This document shows, in pieces, positions 23,591 through 34,460 of a stretch of 64,000 nt of DNA. The stretch's first letter is position 1, and every line of letters begins with the position of its first letter. The DNA is from Thalassia testudinum (taxonomy: Eukaryota; Streptophyta; Magnoliopsida; Alismatales; Hydrocharitaceae). The notes beneath the pieces are model-generated. The model was given only the letters and a program-made list of their open reading frames with translations. It did not search any database and was not told the DNA's origin. The stretch spans positions 9,202,501 through 9,266,500 of the forward strand of contig JAZHRO010000012.1 in NCBI GenBank assembly GCA_037157565.1, written 5' to 3'. A program made the position numbers and the translations under genes.

Positions 23591-24804
23591 AAACTAGGAA
23601 AAGGTCGAAAGGGCTAGGGATAAGAACCCTACAGCACAACAAAACAAGCCTGTCCTTAAATAGGGTAGCCTAAGGATCTACAGACTCTCAGAACCTGCCT
23701 TAAGATTATAGACGATTTACTCTACTTGCATCTGCTCAATCCAACCAGTTAGAAGGAGGGACTGGGGAGAAGGTTCTTCCTTCGGCTTGTGCCTCCAGTT
23801 CCTAGGGTACCCCCCAGCCACGGTCGTTTGATGCTACTCCCCTAGCTAGACATCAGATTGATCAGTACAAGCAGGTTAATCATAAACAATCTCAGACTGG
23901 ACCCCGAAGAGCGAATTAGTCCTTAAGGCCAACGTCTACTTGATTTTATTTAGGCTTGGGATTGTAGTGCTTATGGAATGTGGTGGGCCCTTAAAATGGG
24001 TTATGCCCTTAATGATCAATTGAATATGTGTGAGTGCATGCACAACCACGATTTTCAAGCAAGATTATTTGTGATAAGTAGATTTTAAGGTTCAAACCTT
24101 GCTTAAGTAGCTTTTAGGGTTTAGAATTAGGTTTAATTCAATCAAGTTTGAGGCAAACCAGGTTTTCAAGCATGGGTGAAGATCTTTTTCCTTTTGAAAT
24201 CAAAAATAAAGTGGTGTCTGGTATTGACCTAAATTAAAAATCCTAAGAGGAAGCTACTTGGTAAGTTGATTTAAGTTGAGTGGTGTGGCCCAAACAACTC
24301 AAACAATTGGCTACAATTGCACCACTGAGTTAGGCACACAAAAATGATTAACCTAGATTGATTTCTACTCTTTTATATGTTGATTTATGTGTATCGACTC
24401 CACAGATCAAAATCCGGTTGAGTAGATAAGAATCAATTAGGTTATGTGCCTTGAATTTGGGTGTATGTAGTGTATATGTTGAATTACCCCACAAGAAATA
24501 TCTTTCTGATTTTTTTATATGCGAGGGTGAAATGAATGTCGGTGGAAATTCAAGCAACGAAACTAATCTTAGGATTTATACAAACACCTAGGTTAATTGG
24601 AGTTTGAATTAATGTGATGAAATGAAATCTATGGAGGGGGTAAAATGGGGAGCACTTACAGTCGTCTTCAACTGCACTTTACTCCGATCTACCACTTGAC
24701 AATTCCCTGATAAAGGTATCTGCAAAATAATAGACACGAGATAAAGCAAGTTAGAAAATAGTAAAGTGCACGAAATGCAAAAACAAGATCGAAAAATCGT
24801 TGCC
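23591..24804 (-). mobile_element. Leader of Z
   Basis: 1.2 kb between PBS and gag with no ORF of note. It is homologous to the leaders of Y, X and N1. A conserved block near 23770-23850 on the plus strand includes TTCCTTCGGCTTGTGCCTCC and ACCCCCCAGCCACGG. Such leaders usually hold packaging signals, which I cannot locate. Confidence 0.75.
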
Positions 24805-24822
24805 TCCCTGGCAATGACGCCA
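24805..24822 (-). promoter_or_regulatory. Primer-binding site of Z
   Basis: Minus strand TGGCGTCATTGCCAGGGA has three mismatches from Y's PBS, all C-to-T or G-to-A. It is three bases from the LTR. Athila elements use tRNA-Asp as primer. Confidence 0.88.
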
Positions 24823-25477
24823 AAATGTTGAATGCGGAAAACTATGTGTTCGCGATTGGATTCAAAAACTCGTCGTTCTAGTTCGAGTCGTGAAGAAATC
24901 CGTTCAACAGATAAAACTTATATCAAAAAATCCGTAAAGAAGTTCCAGGTTGAACACAGGGAGGCTACGTCGATCTCAAAATCCACAATTATATATTTTT
25001 TGTACTTTTGTTTAAAAGGCGAAATATCCACAATGGACTCGAAATAAACAATAAAAGAGAGTGAGAGAGAGAAGGAACAATCACTTGGTATTTAAATAAT
25101 GGTTTACAACTAGGAAAGTGGGAAATGATTAGACTAGAAAGCGGGAAATTGTTACAACTAGAAAGCAGGAAATTCTACTCTAGAAAGCGATAAAAGAAAG
25201 GAGAGAGAAGTTTACCTCCTCAACGAATGCTTGGAGGATAAGCCAGACGGAGGGGATGCCTAGAAGACGAAGGATGGGGTGGGAAGAAGGAGGACAAAGT
25301 TGGAAGAACGAGAATGAGGCAGCACATCATCGTTGTCGTGGGATCCACTTCCGGAACGAGGGCGAGAACTTGGTTTTGGCTATTAAGGAGCATCCTGGGT
25401 GTGGGATAAGCTTCTCTTAAGCTTTGGAGAGGGAGAGAGGAGAAGGAAGGGATGAGAAACTCGTAGGGTAGGGGTCT

Positions 25478-25574
25478 CCTTTTATAGTTACAAAGAGTGG
25501 GGGCATTTTGGACATTTTAATTTCAAAAACATTAATTCAAGGCCTTTAGTGATGGATTTATCCATCATAAAAGG
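25478..25574 (-). promoter_or_regulatory. Promoter core of Z 5' LTR
   Basis: Minus-strand palindrome (25543-25574; plus-strand arms CCTTTAGTGATGGA and TCCATCATAAAAGG) lies 55 bp from TATA CTATAAAAGG. Confidence 0.62.
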
Positions 25575-25887
25575 CCTGAACGTGGTCGATGTGCGCACGC
25601 CACGAGTGCCTCCCAGCCTTCCGCACTCTTAAATGCTTGCACACATTTGGATTGATCACAGCCGTTCGATCGTGAGATCGGACGGTCAAAATCGATCCTC
25701 GCCCGTGCTTTCAAAACTCCTCTGTTGCACGCTCGCGTGTAATGAGGCGTGCAAATGCGCGTCACCGCACGCATACGCGATCGACAATCCTCCGCGCGCC
25801 ACGCCTCCTCCCCTCAACCGCTCGATCTTGATCTGACGACCCAATCGTGCCCGTGCCCGCGCCCGTCTGAATTGAGGTGCTTGGCGT

Positions 25888-25938
25888 GGCTCGAATGCAT
25901 GCCCTTCGCTCGCGAAGGGGTGCTCAACCGCTGTGCTA
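25888..25938 (-). promoter_or_regulatory. tRNA-like A/B-box module, Z 5' LTR
   Basis: Minus strand TAGCACAGCGG and GCATTCGAGCC, 40 bases apart. The middle arm is a strong stem CCCTTCG-CGAG-CGAAGGG. Confidence 0.62.
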
Positions 25939-26551
25939 CGCCTCCGTTTATGTTGCACGGAGGATTTAAGCCGTGCATGCTTGCGGCCATTGGATCAAGA
26001 TCCAACGGCCTAGATCACACGTTGGAAACCCTTTGGAGAGGTAGTGGTGGTCCTGAGGGTTGATTGGGCGGCTAGGATGGCGTCATGTGGCGCCATCTTG
26101 GTCGTCCATCTTCTAAGTGTTGTAGACAGTGCCACAGATGTCGGATTGGACCGATTCTTGTGTCGTTAGGATGCGATCGTCGATCCAAACACATCCATGC
26201 AGTCGGATTTGTTGTCTGAGGTGTGGATTAACACCATCTTGGCCCTTGATCTTTAGGGTTCCTTGATCTCTATCTGATTCTACGGATGTCCAATCAAGGC
26301 GATCTTGGAGTTGTTGAACTCCAATCGTTGCCTTGATCAGATCCGTATGGTTGGATCTTCGATCCGAGGCCCTGATTAACAAGTCGCCTTATCCCTGGCC
26401 ATAAAAAGGAGACAATTACTATACAATTTATACAACTTAACCTAAATGTATGATTATGCATGTTATACACTATTTACAATGTATAATGCTAATGTGACAC
26501 TAAGAACATGCATTAATAGACATTTTAGGTTAATCAAATGTATGCACATCA

Positions 26552-28074
26552 TTGGCTGAATTCTGGATATTACGTGGGTTAGGTACGGGTTGAAATGGTA
26601 GAGATCCGGGTTGATGAGAATTAGCAATGAACCCAGTTTGCAAGTTGTCCAGCGAAGTTTTCATTTGCTGCATAAGCTGGAGCATAGATCCTTGCATTTC
26701 TACCATCTGTCGGTTCAAATCAGCCTACCCTACAGTTTGACGGGTATCCCAAGCTGGCTGATTGACCTGATTCGGGGGTAGCTGAGTATAAACATGACCC
26801 TGACCCATTGGTATTTGCTAAGCATAGTTGTTGGGTTGGAATTGGGTCTGCTGTCCCAGGTTTTTCCCAGAGAAGTTAGGGTGGTTCCTCCAACCTGGAT
26901 TGTAAGCATTGGAGTAAGGGTTGGACCTAACGTTCTCCTGTACAGCATAGACATCCTCATAGGGTGAGGATGGAGAGAAAGAAAGGGATGGATCAGAGAA
27001 ATTGGGATCAAAGGTCCCAGTTTGGAACCCGTGGGGTTCCGAATAACGCTAACTCACAGGTTCAGCCACATCAAGTTGATTCACAAACTCTCATCTAGAA
27101 GGAGCTTACACCAAATGGAATCCTGAATTCTTGGATTGAGTGGATCAAGAATTGTTCATTGAGTTTCCTGCCATCCACTCCTTTGGTCGTGAGAACTTCG
27201 CAAATCAGTTCCATATTGAATGAATGAGAGTCGTGAACTTCATTAACATTCGATCTAGGTTGTTGGGAGCGGTTAAAATATCCATGGAGGCATGATTGAT
27301 TGAATTTTCACTCATCTCCTCAAACAAATCATGCGCGCTATCTGCATCTTTGTTGAGGAAATTGCCTCTGCAAGAAGCATCCACATGATTTCTGAGTTGC
27401 TCAGTCAACCTATGGTAGAAGATCTACACGAGCTGCCATTTCGGCACCTCGTGGTGTGGACACCTCCACAATAAGTCCTGGAATTGCTCCCAAGCAACAT
27501 GAAACTGCTCCCCTGGCAGCTGGATGAAGGTAGTAATCACCCGTCTCAGAGCATTGGTACATCTAATAAGGAAGAATTTCTTCAGGAAAGCTAATTTCAG
27601 ATCATTCCATGTTGCAATCGACCTTCCTATGGTCCTGTACCAATGAGTAGCTTTATCCCTAAGAGAGGAGGGAAACAGCCTCATGATCATTTGCTCTTCA
27701 TTCACATTTCGTGCCTTGGAGGTCTGGACCAAAGTGGTCAAGTCCTCTAAATGCTGAAACAGGTCTTCAGAGCCAAGCCCATGAAAATGTTTGATCAGGC
27801 TTAACACCTGGGGCTTGATTTTTACGTCTCTGGCAGGAATCTGGATGCCGGGACGTTCCCCGTAATTTGAAGGATTATAAAAATCTTTCAAGGGCTAAGC
27901 ACCCTACATTCTCTGCATTTATTCTAGCTGCCTTTGAAATACCTCTTGTGGATTCTGAGGCAGAGGAGGTTGTTGATCAGCCATGAGATCAATTTGGCCA
28001 AAATCCAATCTATGCCTCCTAGAATACTCTAGTGGTCCTTCCAATCGGGGATTCAATGACCTCCTTCCTAGCAT
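26552..28074 (-). pseudogene. gag: Y gag N-terminal and central part
   Basis: Start at 28074 with MLGRRSLNPRLEGPLEYSRR. A 155-residue open stretch (27424-27891) covers the capsid-like block: LSLIKHFHGLGSEDLFQHLE, MIMRLFPSSLRDKATHWYRT, FLKKFFLIRCTNALRRVI and QLPGEQFHVAWEQF. Stops follow at MQRM and after KWQLV. It joins 14386-14868 across Z. Confidence 0.87.
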
Positions 28075-29294
28075 AAACTAGGAAGAGGTTAGAAGGACTG
28101 GGGATAAGAACCCTGCAGCACAACAAAACAAGCATGTCCTTAAATGGGGTAGCCTAAGGATCTACAGACTCTCAGAATCCATCTTAAGATTATAAACGAT
28201 TTACTCTACTTGCATCTAATCAATCCAACCTGTTAGAAGGAGGGACTGGGGAGAAGGTTCTTCCTTCGGCTTGCGCCTCTGGTTCCTAATGTACCCCCCA
28301 GCCGCAGTCGTTTGACGCTACTCCCATAGCTAGACATCAGATTGATTAGTACAAGCAGGTTAATCGTAAACAATCTCAGACTAGGCCCCGAAGAGCGAAT
28401 CAGTCCTTAAGGCCTACGTCTACTTGATTTTATTTAGACCTGGGATTGTAGTGCTTATGGAATGTAGTGGGCCCTTAAGATGGGTTGTGCCCTTAATGAT
28501 CAATTGAGTATGTGTGAGTGCATGCATAACCAGGGTTTTCAAGCAAGATTATTTTTAATGAGTGGATTTTAAGATTCAAATCTTGCTTAAGTAGCTTTTA
28601 AGGTTTGGAATTAGGTTTAATTCAATCAAGTTTCGAGGCAAATCAAATTTTCAAGCACGGGTGAAGATCTTTTTCCTTTTGAAATCAAAAATTAATGTGG
28701 AGTGCCTGGTATTGACTTAAATTGAAAACCCTAAGGGGAAGCTACTTGGTGAGTTGATTTTAGGTTAAGTGGTGCGATCCAAACAACTCAAACAATTGGC
28801 CAAAATTACACCACTGAGTTAGGCACAAAAAATAATTAACCTAGACTAGTTTCTACTCTTTTATAATTTGATTTGCGTGTACTGGTTCCACCGATTAGAA
28901 TCCGATTGAGTAGATAAAAATCAATTATGTTATGTGCCTTGAATATGAGTGTATGTAGTGTGTATGTTGATTTACCCTACAAAAATATCTTTTTGTTAAT
29001 TTTTTTTATATATATGAGGGTGAGATGAATGTGAGTGGAAATCCAAGCAACCAAACTAACCCTAAGATTTATGCAAACACCTAGGTTAATTGGAGTTTGA
29101 ATTAATGTTGTGAGATGAAATTTATGGAGGGTGAAGAATGGGGAGCACTTACAGTTGTCTTCAACTGCACCTTACTCCGATCTACTACTTAAAGATTCCC
29201 TGTAAGGTACCTGCAAAACAATAGACAAGAAATAAAGTAAGTTAGAAAATAATAAAGTGCGCGAAATGCGGAAAGAAAATATAAAATTGTTGCC
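28075..29294 (-). mobile_element. Leader of Y
   Basis: Non-coding, homologous over its length to Z's leader (23591-24804), including the block near 28255-28330. No ORF or other feature stands out. Confidence 0.75.
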
Positions 29295-29312
29295 TCCCCG
29301 GCAACGGCGCCA
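29295..29312 (-). promoter_or_regulatory. Primer-binding site of Y
   Basis: Minus strand TGGCGCCGTTGCCGGGGA is the undamaged Athila PBS, complementary to the 3' end of plant tRNA-Asp including CCA. Three A's separate it from the LTR. Confidence 0.93.
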
Positions 29313-29921
29313 AAATGTTGAGAGCAGAAAACTACGCGATTGAAGTTGGATTTGAAAAACCCATCATTGTAGTTTGATTTGCAAAGTAATCCGTCAACAG
29401 ATAAAATCTTACCGAAATTCGTAAAGAAATTCTGGGTCGAACACAGGGAGGCTACATCGATCTAAAATCCACGGCTATATTTTTTTGGTATTTTTGTTTG
29501 AAAGAAAGATAATTATAATGGAATTGATATAAACAATCAGAGAGAGAGAGAGAGAGATAGAGAGAGAGAACAATCACTTGATATAATAATACTATTTTTA
29601 CAACTAGAAAGCGGGAAATTCTATTCTAGAAAGCGATACAAAGAAAGGAGAGATGTTATCCTCCTTAACGAATGCTTGGAGGACAAGTCGGATGGAGTGA
29701 TGCTTGGAAGAAAGAGGACGGAGTAGGAAGAAGAAGGATGAAGCAAGAAGAAGCAGGAATGAGGCAACATGTCGTTGTCACGGGATCCACTTTTGGAACA
29801 AGGGCGAGAAAACCTGGATTTGGCTCTAGAGTAGCATCTCAAGTGTGGGACAAGCTTCTCTTGAGCTTTGGAGAGGGAGAGAGGTGAAGGAAGGGATGAG
29901 AATTTTGTAGGGTATGGGTCT

Positions 29922-30013
29922 CCTTTTATGCAAGGATTGGGGGCAATTTCATCATTCCAAATTCAAAAACATTAAAATCAGGTCTTTAGTGATGGATTTA
30001 TCTGTCACTAAAG
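29922..30013 (-). promoter_or_regulatory. Promoter core of Y 5' LTR, TATA damaged
   Basis: Palindrome kept at 29984-30013 (minus-strand arms CTTTAGTGACAGA and TCCATCACTAAAG). TATA is shortened to CATAAAAGG, with loss of bases after it. This promoter is probably weaker than its partner in the 3' LTR. Confidence 0.5.
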
Positions 30014-30279
30014 GCCTGAACGTGGGTGACGTGTGCATGCCGCACGCGCCTCCTCCTCTCCCTCATCTTAATGCCAAGTGCACATCCAAGAAATCTCAAC
30101 CCTCCGATCGCGAGATTGGACGACTCAGATTGCTCCTCACCTGCTTCAGCTTCATGCACCTGCACGTACGATCGAGCGTAAGGCGGGGCGTCCAATTGCG
30201 CATGCGCCCGATTGGGCGATCTGGGTCGCTCGCAGCTGATTACGTGGTCGAGATAAAGCATGCGCGTGACTCTGATTAT

Positions 30280-30330
30280 GAATCGAACCTGCGCCTCACG
30301 CTCGTGCAAGGGCGCTTGATCGTTGCGCTA
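30280..30330 (-). promoter_or_regulatory. tRNA-like A/B-box module, Y 5' LTR
   Basis: Minus strand TAGCGCAACGA and AGGTTCGATTC, 40 bases apart. The B-box GGTTCGATTC is a near-perfect match. Confidence 0.63.
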
Positions 30331-30954
30331 CCTCCTCCTCTTTGTCGACTTTCCAACTGCAATGCGTACGCTCGTGGCCGTTGGATCAAGATCCAACAGC
30401 CAAGATCTGATCTTGAATTGAGGAGAGAGAGAGGGCATGGTGAGTCCTCGCGAATTGGCTGGGCTAGTTCGGGTGGCCAAGATGGTGCCATGTGGCACCA
30501 TCTTGACCGTCCATCTTCTGTGACTTGTAGAAGGTGCCACGGATGTCGGATTGAATCGATTTTCACGTCGTTAGGCTACGATCATTGATTCGAACCCATC
30601 CGTGCAGTCTGATTTGTCATCTGAAGTGTAGGTTGACACCATCTTGGCCCTCGATCTCTGGGCTTCCTCGGACTATATCTGATGCTACGAATGTCCGATT
30701 AGGGCGATCTTGGAGTTGTTGAACTCTAATCATCGCTCTAATCAGATCCGTATGGTTAAATCTTTAATCCGAGGCCTCAATTAAAAATCACCTTGTCCCT
30801 AGCCATAAAAGGAGACAATTACTATACAATTTGTACAATTTGACCTAAATGCGTGATTATGCATGCTATGCACTATTTACAATGCATGATGCTAATATAA
30901 CACTAAGAAAATTCATTAATAGACATTTTTGGCTATTTAGATGTATGCACATCA

Positions 30955-31390
30955 TTAGCTTCTTGTAATCAATACAGACTCTCCAAGAGGAAGCTAAACA
31001 GGTCATGATAGATTCCCCTTCTTCGTTAGTCACTATAATTATCCCCACCTTCTTGGGAACAATATGCATGGGGCTAACCCAGGGACTATCCAAGATCAAG
31101 TATACAATTCTTGAATCGAGCCACTTGATGATTTCCTTTTTGACCACTTCTCGCATATTATGGTTTAGTCTCCTCTTCATGTAGCGAGAAGGGCGGGATC
31201 CATCTTCCATGTAAATGCAGTGATTACAATAAGATGGCTCGATCCCCCTAAGGTCATGGATGGTCCAACCAATTTCCTTTTTATGTGCCTTAAGGACCGT
31301 AATTAATCTCAACTATTGCTCCTTAGTTAATTTTGCACTGATAATCACAAGGAGCATCTTCTTAGGTCCCAAGAACTTGTATTTTAAACT
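30955..31390 (-). pseudogene. pol: X RT N-terminal fragment
   Basis: Contains LRGIEPSYCNHCIYMEDGS, RRLNHNMREVVKKEIIKWLD, SPWVSPMHIVPKK and SSWRVCIDYKKL, then is cut at 30954 by Y. The rest of RT is at 6966-7709. A stop near 31312 separates it from the linker. Confidence 0.88.
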
Positions 31391-32140
31391 ATCAGACAAT
31401 CATTTTTAGCTCAAGATGGGGTAGGCTCAAAATAGAAGGTAAGGAGGATGCTGTTGAAGACTCATCAAGATAGTCGAGAGGAAGAGGTTGGGAATAAATA
31501 AAATCAACAACCTCTTCAGAGTGTGGCAGGTTTGCCACAGAGGGTTGTGGGTCAAGCTCATTGGTGCAGGTAGAATCCTTGAGAATGGTGAAAGCCATAA
31601 ATTTCTTATGATAAGTATCCTCGAGTTCCGCATTATATCCACAATCCTCAAATTTATTTATCGCCTTAAAAATGTCAATTATCAATTTTCTGTCTCCAAA
31701 GACGATCACCATGCTACCACTTTCACAATTTAAGTTGTCCTTAGCGGTAACAAGGAACGGATGCCCCCAAAATGATGGGTGTGTTCTTCAATTCTTTAGG
31801 TACATCCATGTCAAGGACAAGGAAATCTATAGGAAAATAAAAATACTTGACGATAACATCCTCAAGAACACCTTTCGGGGTAGTGACCAAACAGTCTGCT
31901 AGCTGCAATGTTAGTAAGGCCTTCCTAAGTTCACCTAACCCAAACTTTTCATACAGGGAAGTCGGGATTAGGTTGATGGAGGCACCTAGATCCAAGAGTG
32001 CTTGATCAAAAGTGTAATCTCTAATGACACATGAAATCAAGGGGGCACCTGCATCTCTCTTTTTCTGAAGAAGGTGATGCAGGATAACAGAACTAGCCTA
32101 CTCGAAGAGTATCACCTTCCCTGAGGTATGTTGTTTTGGC
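31391..32140 (-). pseudogene. pol: X protease and linker
   Basis: The frame 32040-31741 holds ISCVIRDYTF, the intact protease motif ALLDLGASINLIPTSLYEKF and FYFPIDFLVLDMDVPKELKN. After a frameshift near 31740 the linker (31712-31392) has FKAINKFEDCGYNAELED and a Ser/Leu-rich tail. Confidence 0.86.
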
Positions 32141-34185
32141 TTACACTTTTGAGAACATAAATCTTCTAAGAACTTAGCATAAGCCAGGATATGCTTAATA
32201 GCATCGATGAGCGGGATATTGATTTCTACATTCTTGAATATATTTAGGAGCTCCTCATTATTATCTATGGGTTTCTTCTTCCTGAATTTCAGTAGGGCTT
32301 CAGGAAATGGGATATGGGTTGAGTCGTTAGTTTCGGATTCTTGAACCTTAGTATCTTCTTTAGTTTTCTCATTTCCTTCCTCAGGCTCACCAGGGTTTTG
32401 CTTGCTAGATGATGGTAATTTCAGGTCTTGGGTTTGCCTTCCACTCCTCATGGTGACTAAGTTTGCAGATGCATACCAGTTCGGGTCTTAAGAAGGGTTA
32501 GGAAAGATCGAAGGGGCTTGACTAGCCAGATATCCAGGATTAGAAGAAAAAGAAGAAGAACCTTGCTCAACCACCTGAGCATGTGCGTATGGGTCCCTCT
32601 GATTCCTATACCCTTGGGCTCTATTGCCCTAATTTTGTACATTTCGAGGGTTGGGTATGGGTTGAGATGGTAGAGATCCAGGCTGTCAGGTGTTAGCAAT
32701 GAGCCTGGATTGTAAGTTGTCCAGTGAAGTTTTCATTTTCTATATAAGCTGGAGCATGGATCCTTGCATCTCTACCATCTACAGGTTCAGATCAGCCTAC
32801 TCTGTAGGTTGTCAGGCATTCCAAGCTGGTGGCTGGCTGACCTAATTTAAGGGCAGCTAGGTATATGCATGACCCTGACCCATTGGTCTCTGAGGTACAT
32901 AATTGGTGGGTCTCATTTGGGTCTGCTACTCCTAGTTTTTCCAGGAGAAGTTAAGGTGGTTTCTCCAACTCGGATTGTAGGAGTTAGAATATGGGTTGAA
33001 TCTAGCATTCTTTTGTATAGCATACACATACCTATAGGGTGAGGATGGAGATAAAGTAGAAGAATTAGAGAAATTGGGATCAAAGGCCCCAATTTTGAAC
33101 CCGTGGGGTTCCGAGAAGTGCTGGCTCATAGGTTGAGCCGTCTCAAGTTAATTTACGAACTCCTGTCCTGTGGGAGCTTGTGAAGAATGGAATCCCGAAT
33201 TCTGGGATTGAGTGGACCTAGAAGTGTTTCCAAAATTTCCAGCCATCCACTCCATTCTTTTAGCAACCAGGTCCACCTTATCAAGTTTATTAGAAATCAA
33301 TTCCATATCAAATGAATGAGAGTCCTGGACCTCATTAGCATTTGATCTGGGTTGTTAGGACCGTTGAAGATTTCCATGGAAGCATGATTTATAGAATTCT
33401 CTCTCATTTCCTCAAACAAGTCATGTGCACTGTCTACATCCTTGTTGAGGAAATTGCCTCCACAAAAAGCATCCACGTGGTTACGGAGTTGATCCGTCAA
33501 CCGAAGATAGAAAATCTACATGAGTTGCCATTTTGGCACCTCATGGTGTGGACACTTCCACAATAGATCTTGGAATCGCTCCTAGGCACTATGAGGCAAT
33601 TCCCCCAACCACTGGATAGAAGTAGTAATTGCTCATTGCAGAGCATTGGTACACCCAACATGGAAGAATTTCTTCAAGAAGGTCGATTTAAGATCATTCC
33701 AAGTATTTATTGGCCTCTTAATTATTTGGTACCAATGTGCGGCCTGAGAGAGTGGGGGAAAAGCCTCATGATCATCTGCTCCTCATTAACATTTCACACC
33801 TTAGTGGTCTAGACCAAAGTGGTCAAGTCCTCTAAATGTTGAAATGGGTCCTCGGAGCTAAGCCCATGAAAATGTATGATCAGGCTTAATACCTAGTGCT
33901 TGATGTCTATGTCTCTGGTAGGAATTTGAACACAGGACATTCTCCATAATTTGAAGGATCATAAAAATCCTTCAAAAGTTGAGCGCCCTAACCATTCAAG
34001 CACTAGAACCATTCTTGCATTTGCTGCAATTGTTCTAACTTCCTCGAAATCAACTCCTGCTGGTTCGGAGGTCGGGGAGGTTGTTGGTCAGCCATGGGAT
34101 CTACTTGACTATAACTCAACCTACGCCTCCTTGAATGGTCTAATCGTCCTTCCAAATGGGGATTTGATGACCTCCTTCCAAGCAT
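32141..34185 (-). pseudogene. gag: X gag, degraded
   Basis: Start MLGRRSSNPHLEGRLDHSRR at 34185. Pieces of the capsid block survive near 33600-33900 but are broken; downstream come AFCGGNFLNKDVDSAHDLFE (about 33460) and the Lys/Glu-rich C-terminal part with IPLIDAIKHILAYAKFLEDL (about 32200). Frameshifts and stops are more frequent than in Y or Z, as expected for the oldest copy. Confidence 0.82.
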
Positions 34186-34460
34186 ACACCAGAAGGGGGT
34201 CGGAGGGATGGAGAAAAGGAACCCTACAGCACAATAAATACAAGCCTATCCTTAATTTGGGTGGCCTAAGGACCTATGCTCCAAGATATACTCTAACCAC
34301 AACATGAATTTTGTATTGTCCTTAATCCAAAAGTTGGTTAAGTTGGACTAGCGAAGTAAGGGGAGCATGTATCGAGGGCTACTAATTATGCCAAACCTTT
34401 GCTTTCTTAAGTTGTTTGACAATCGGGCCCACCAACTTAGCACCTTTCGAAAAAAGTAGA
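34186..34460 (-). mobile_element. X leader start joined to foreign leader
   Basis: 34186 to about 34285 matches Z's leader (AACCCTACAGCACAA, then GTGGCCTAAGG). From about 34285 to 34460 the match ends. The minus strand there reads GGTGCTAAGTTGGTGGGC just downstream of the LTR at 34461, resembling a decayed Athila PBS. It therefore looks like leader of the LTR-c element. About 200 bp of X leader is missing at the join. Confidence 0.5.

Larger units (their letters stand above)
14869..26551 (-). mobile_element. Athila-type element Z, full length, nested in Y gag
   Basis: 11,683 bp with LTRs 14869-16532 (3') and 24826-26551 (5'), PPT, integrase, RNase H, RT, protease, gag, leader and PBS, all on the minus strand. 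The TSD is TTGCC (14864-14868) and TTGGC (26552-26556), one substitution apart, and Y gag reads on after it. It is the innermost and best preserved member of the nest, yet gag has frameshifts and RT-RNase H is broken. Confidence 0.94.
24826..26551 (-). repeat. 5' LTR of Z
   Basis: 1726 bp, plus strand TGTTGAATGCGG ... GCACATCA. TATA 25478-25487, palindrome 25543-25574, tRNA-like module 25888-25938, diverged G-box palindrome 26077-26096. The right flank TTGGC is the mutated TSD, then Y gag resumes. Confidence 0.92.
7710..30954 (-). mobile_element. Athila-type element Y, full length, nested in X
   Basis: LTRs lie at 7710-9362 (3') and 29316-30954 (5'), with PPT, integrase, RNase H, RT, protease, gag, leader and PBS in Athila order on the minus strand. 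Flanks TTTAG (7705-7709) and TTAGC (30955-30959) share TTAG, and X RT resumes on the right. Y is interrupted in gag by Z; without Z it is about 11.56 kb. Pol carries stops and frameshifts. Confidence 0.92.
29316..30954 (-). repeat. 5' LTR of Y
   Basis: 1639 bp, plus strand TGTTGAGAGCAG ... GCACATCA. Palindrome 29984-30013, degraded TATA (29922-29930), tRNA-like module 30280-30330, diverged G-box palindrome 30482-30501. The next bases, TTAGC, resume X RT. An ORF at 30866-31312 runs from X RT into this LTR and is a nesting artefact. Confidence 0.92.

Noticed and set aside
30866..31312. A novel 148-residue protein
   Set aside because: It is X RT sequence read through the insertion junction into Y's LTR.
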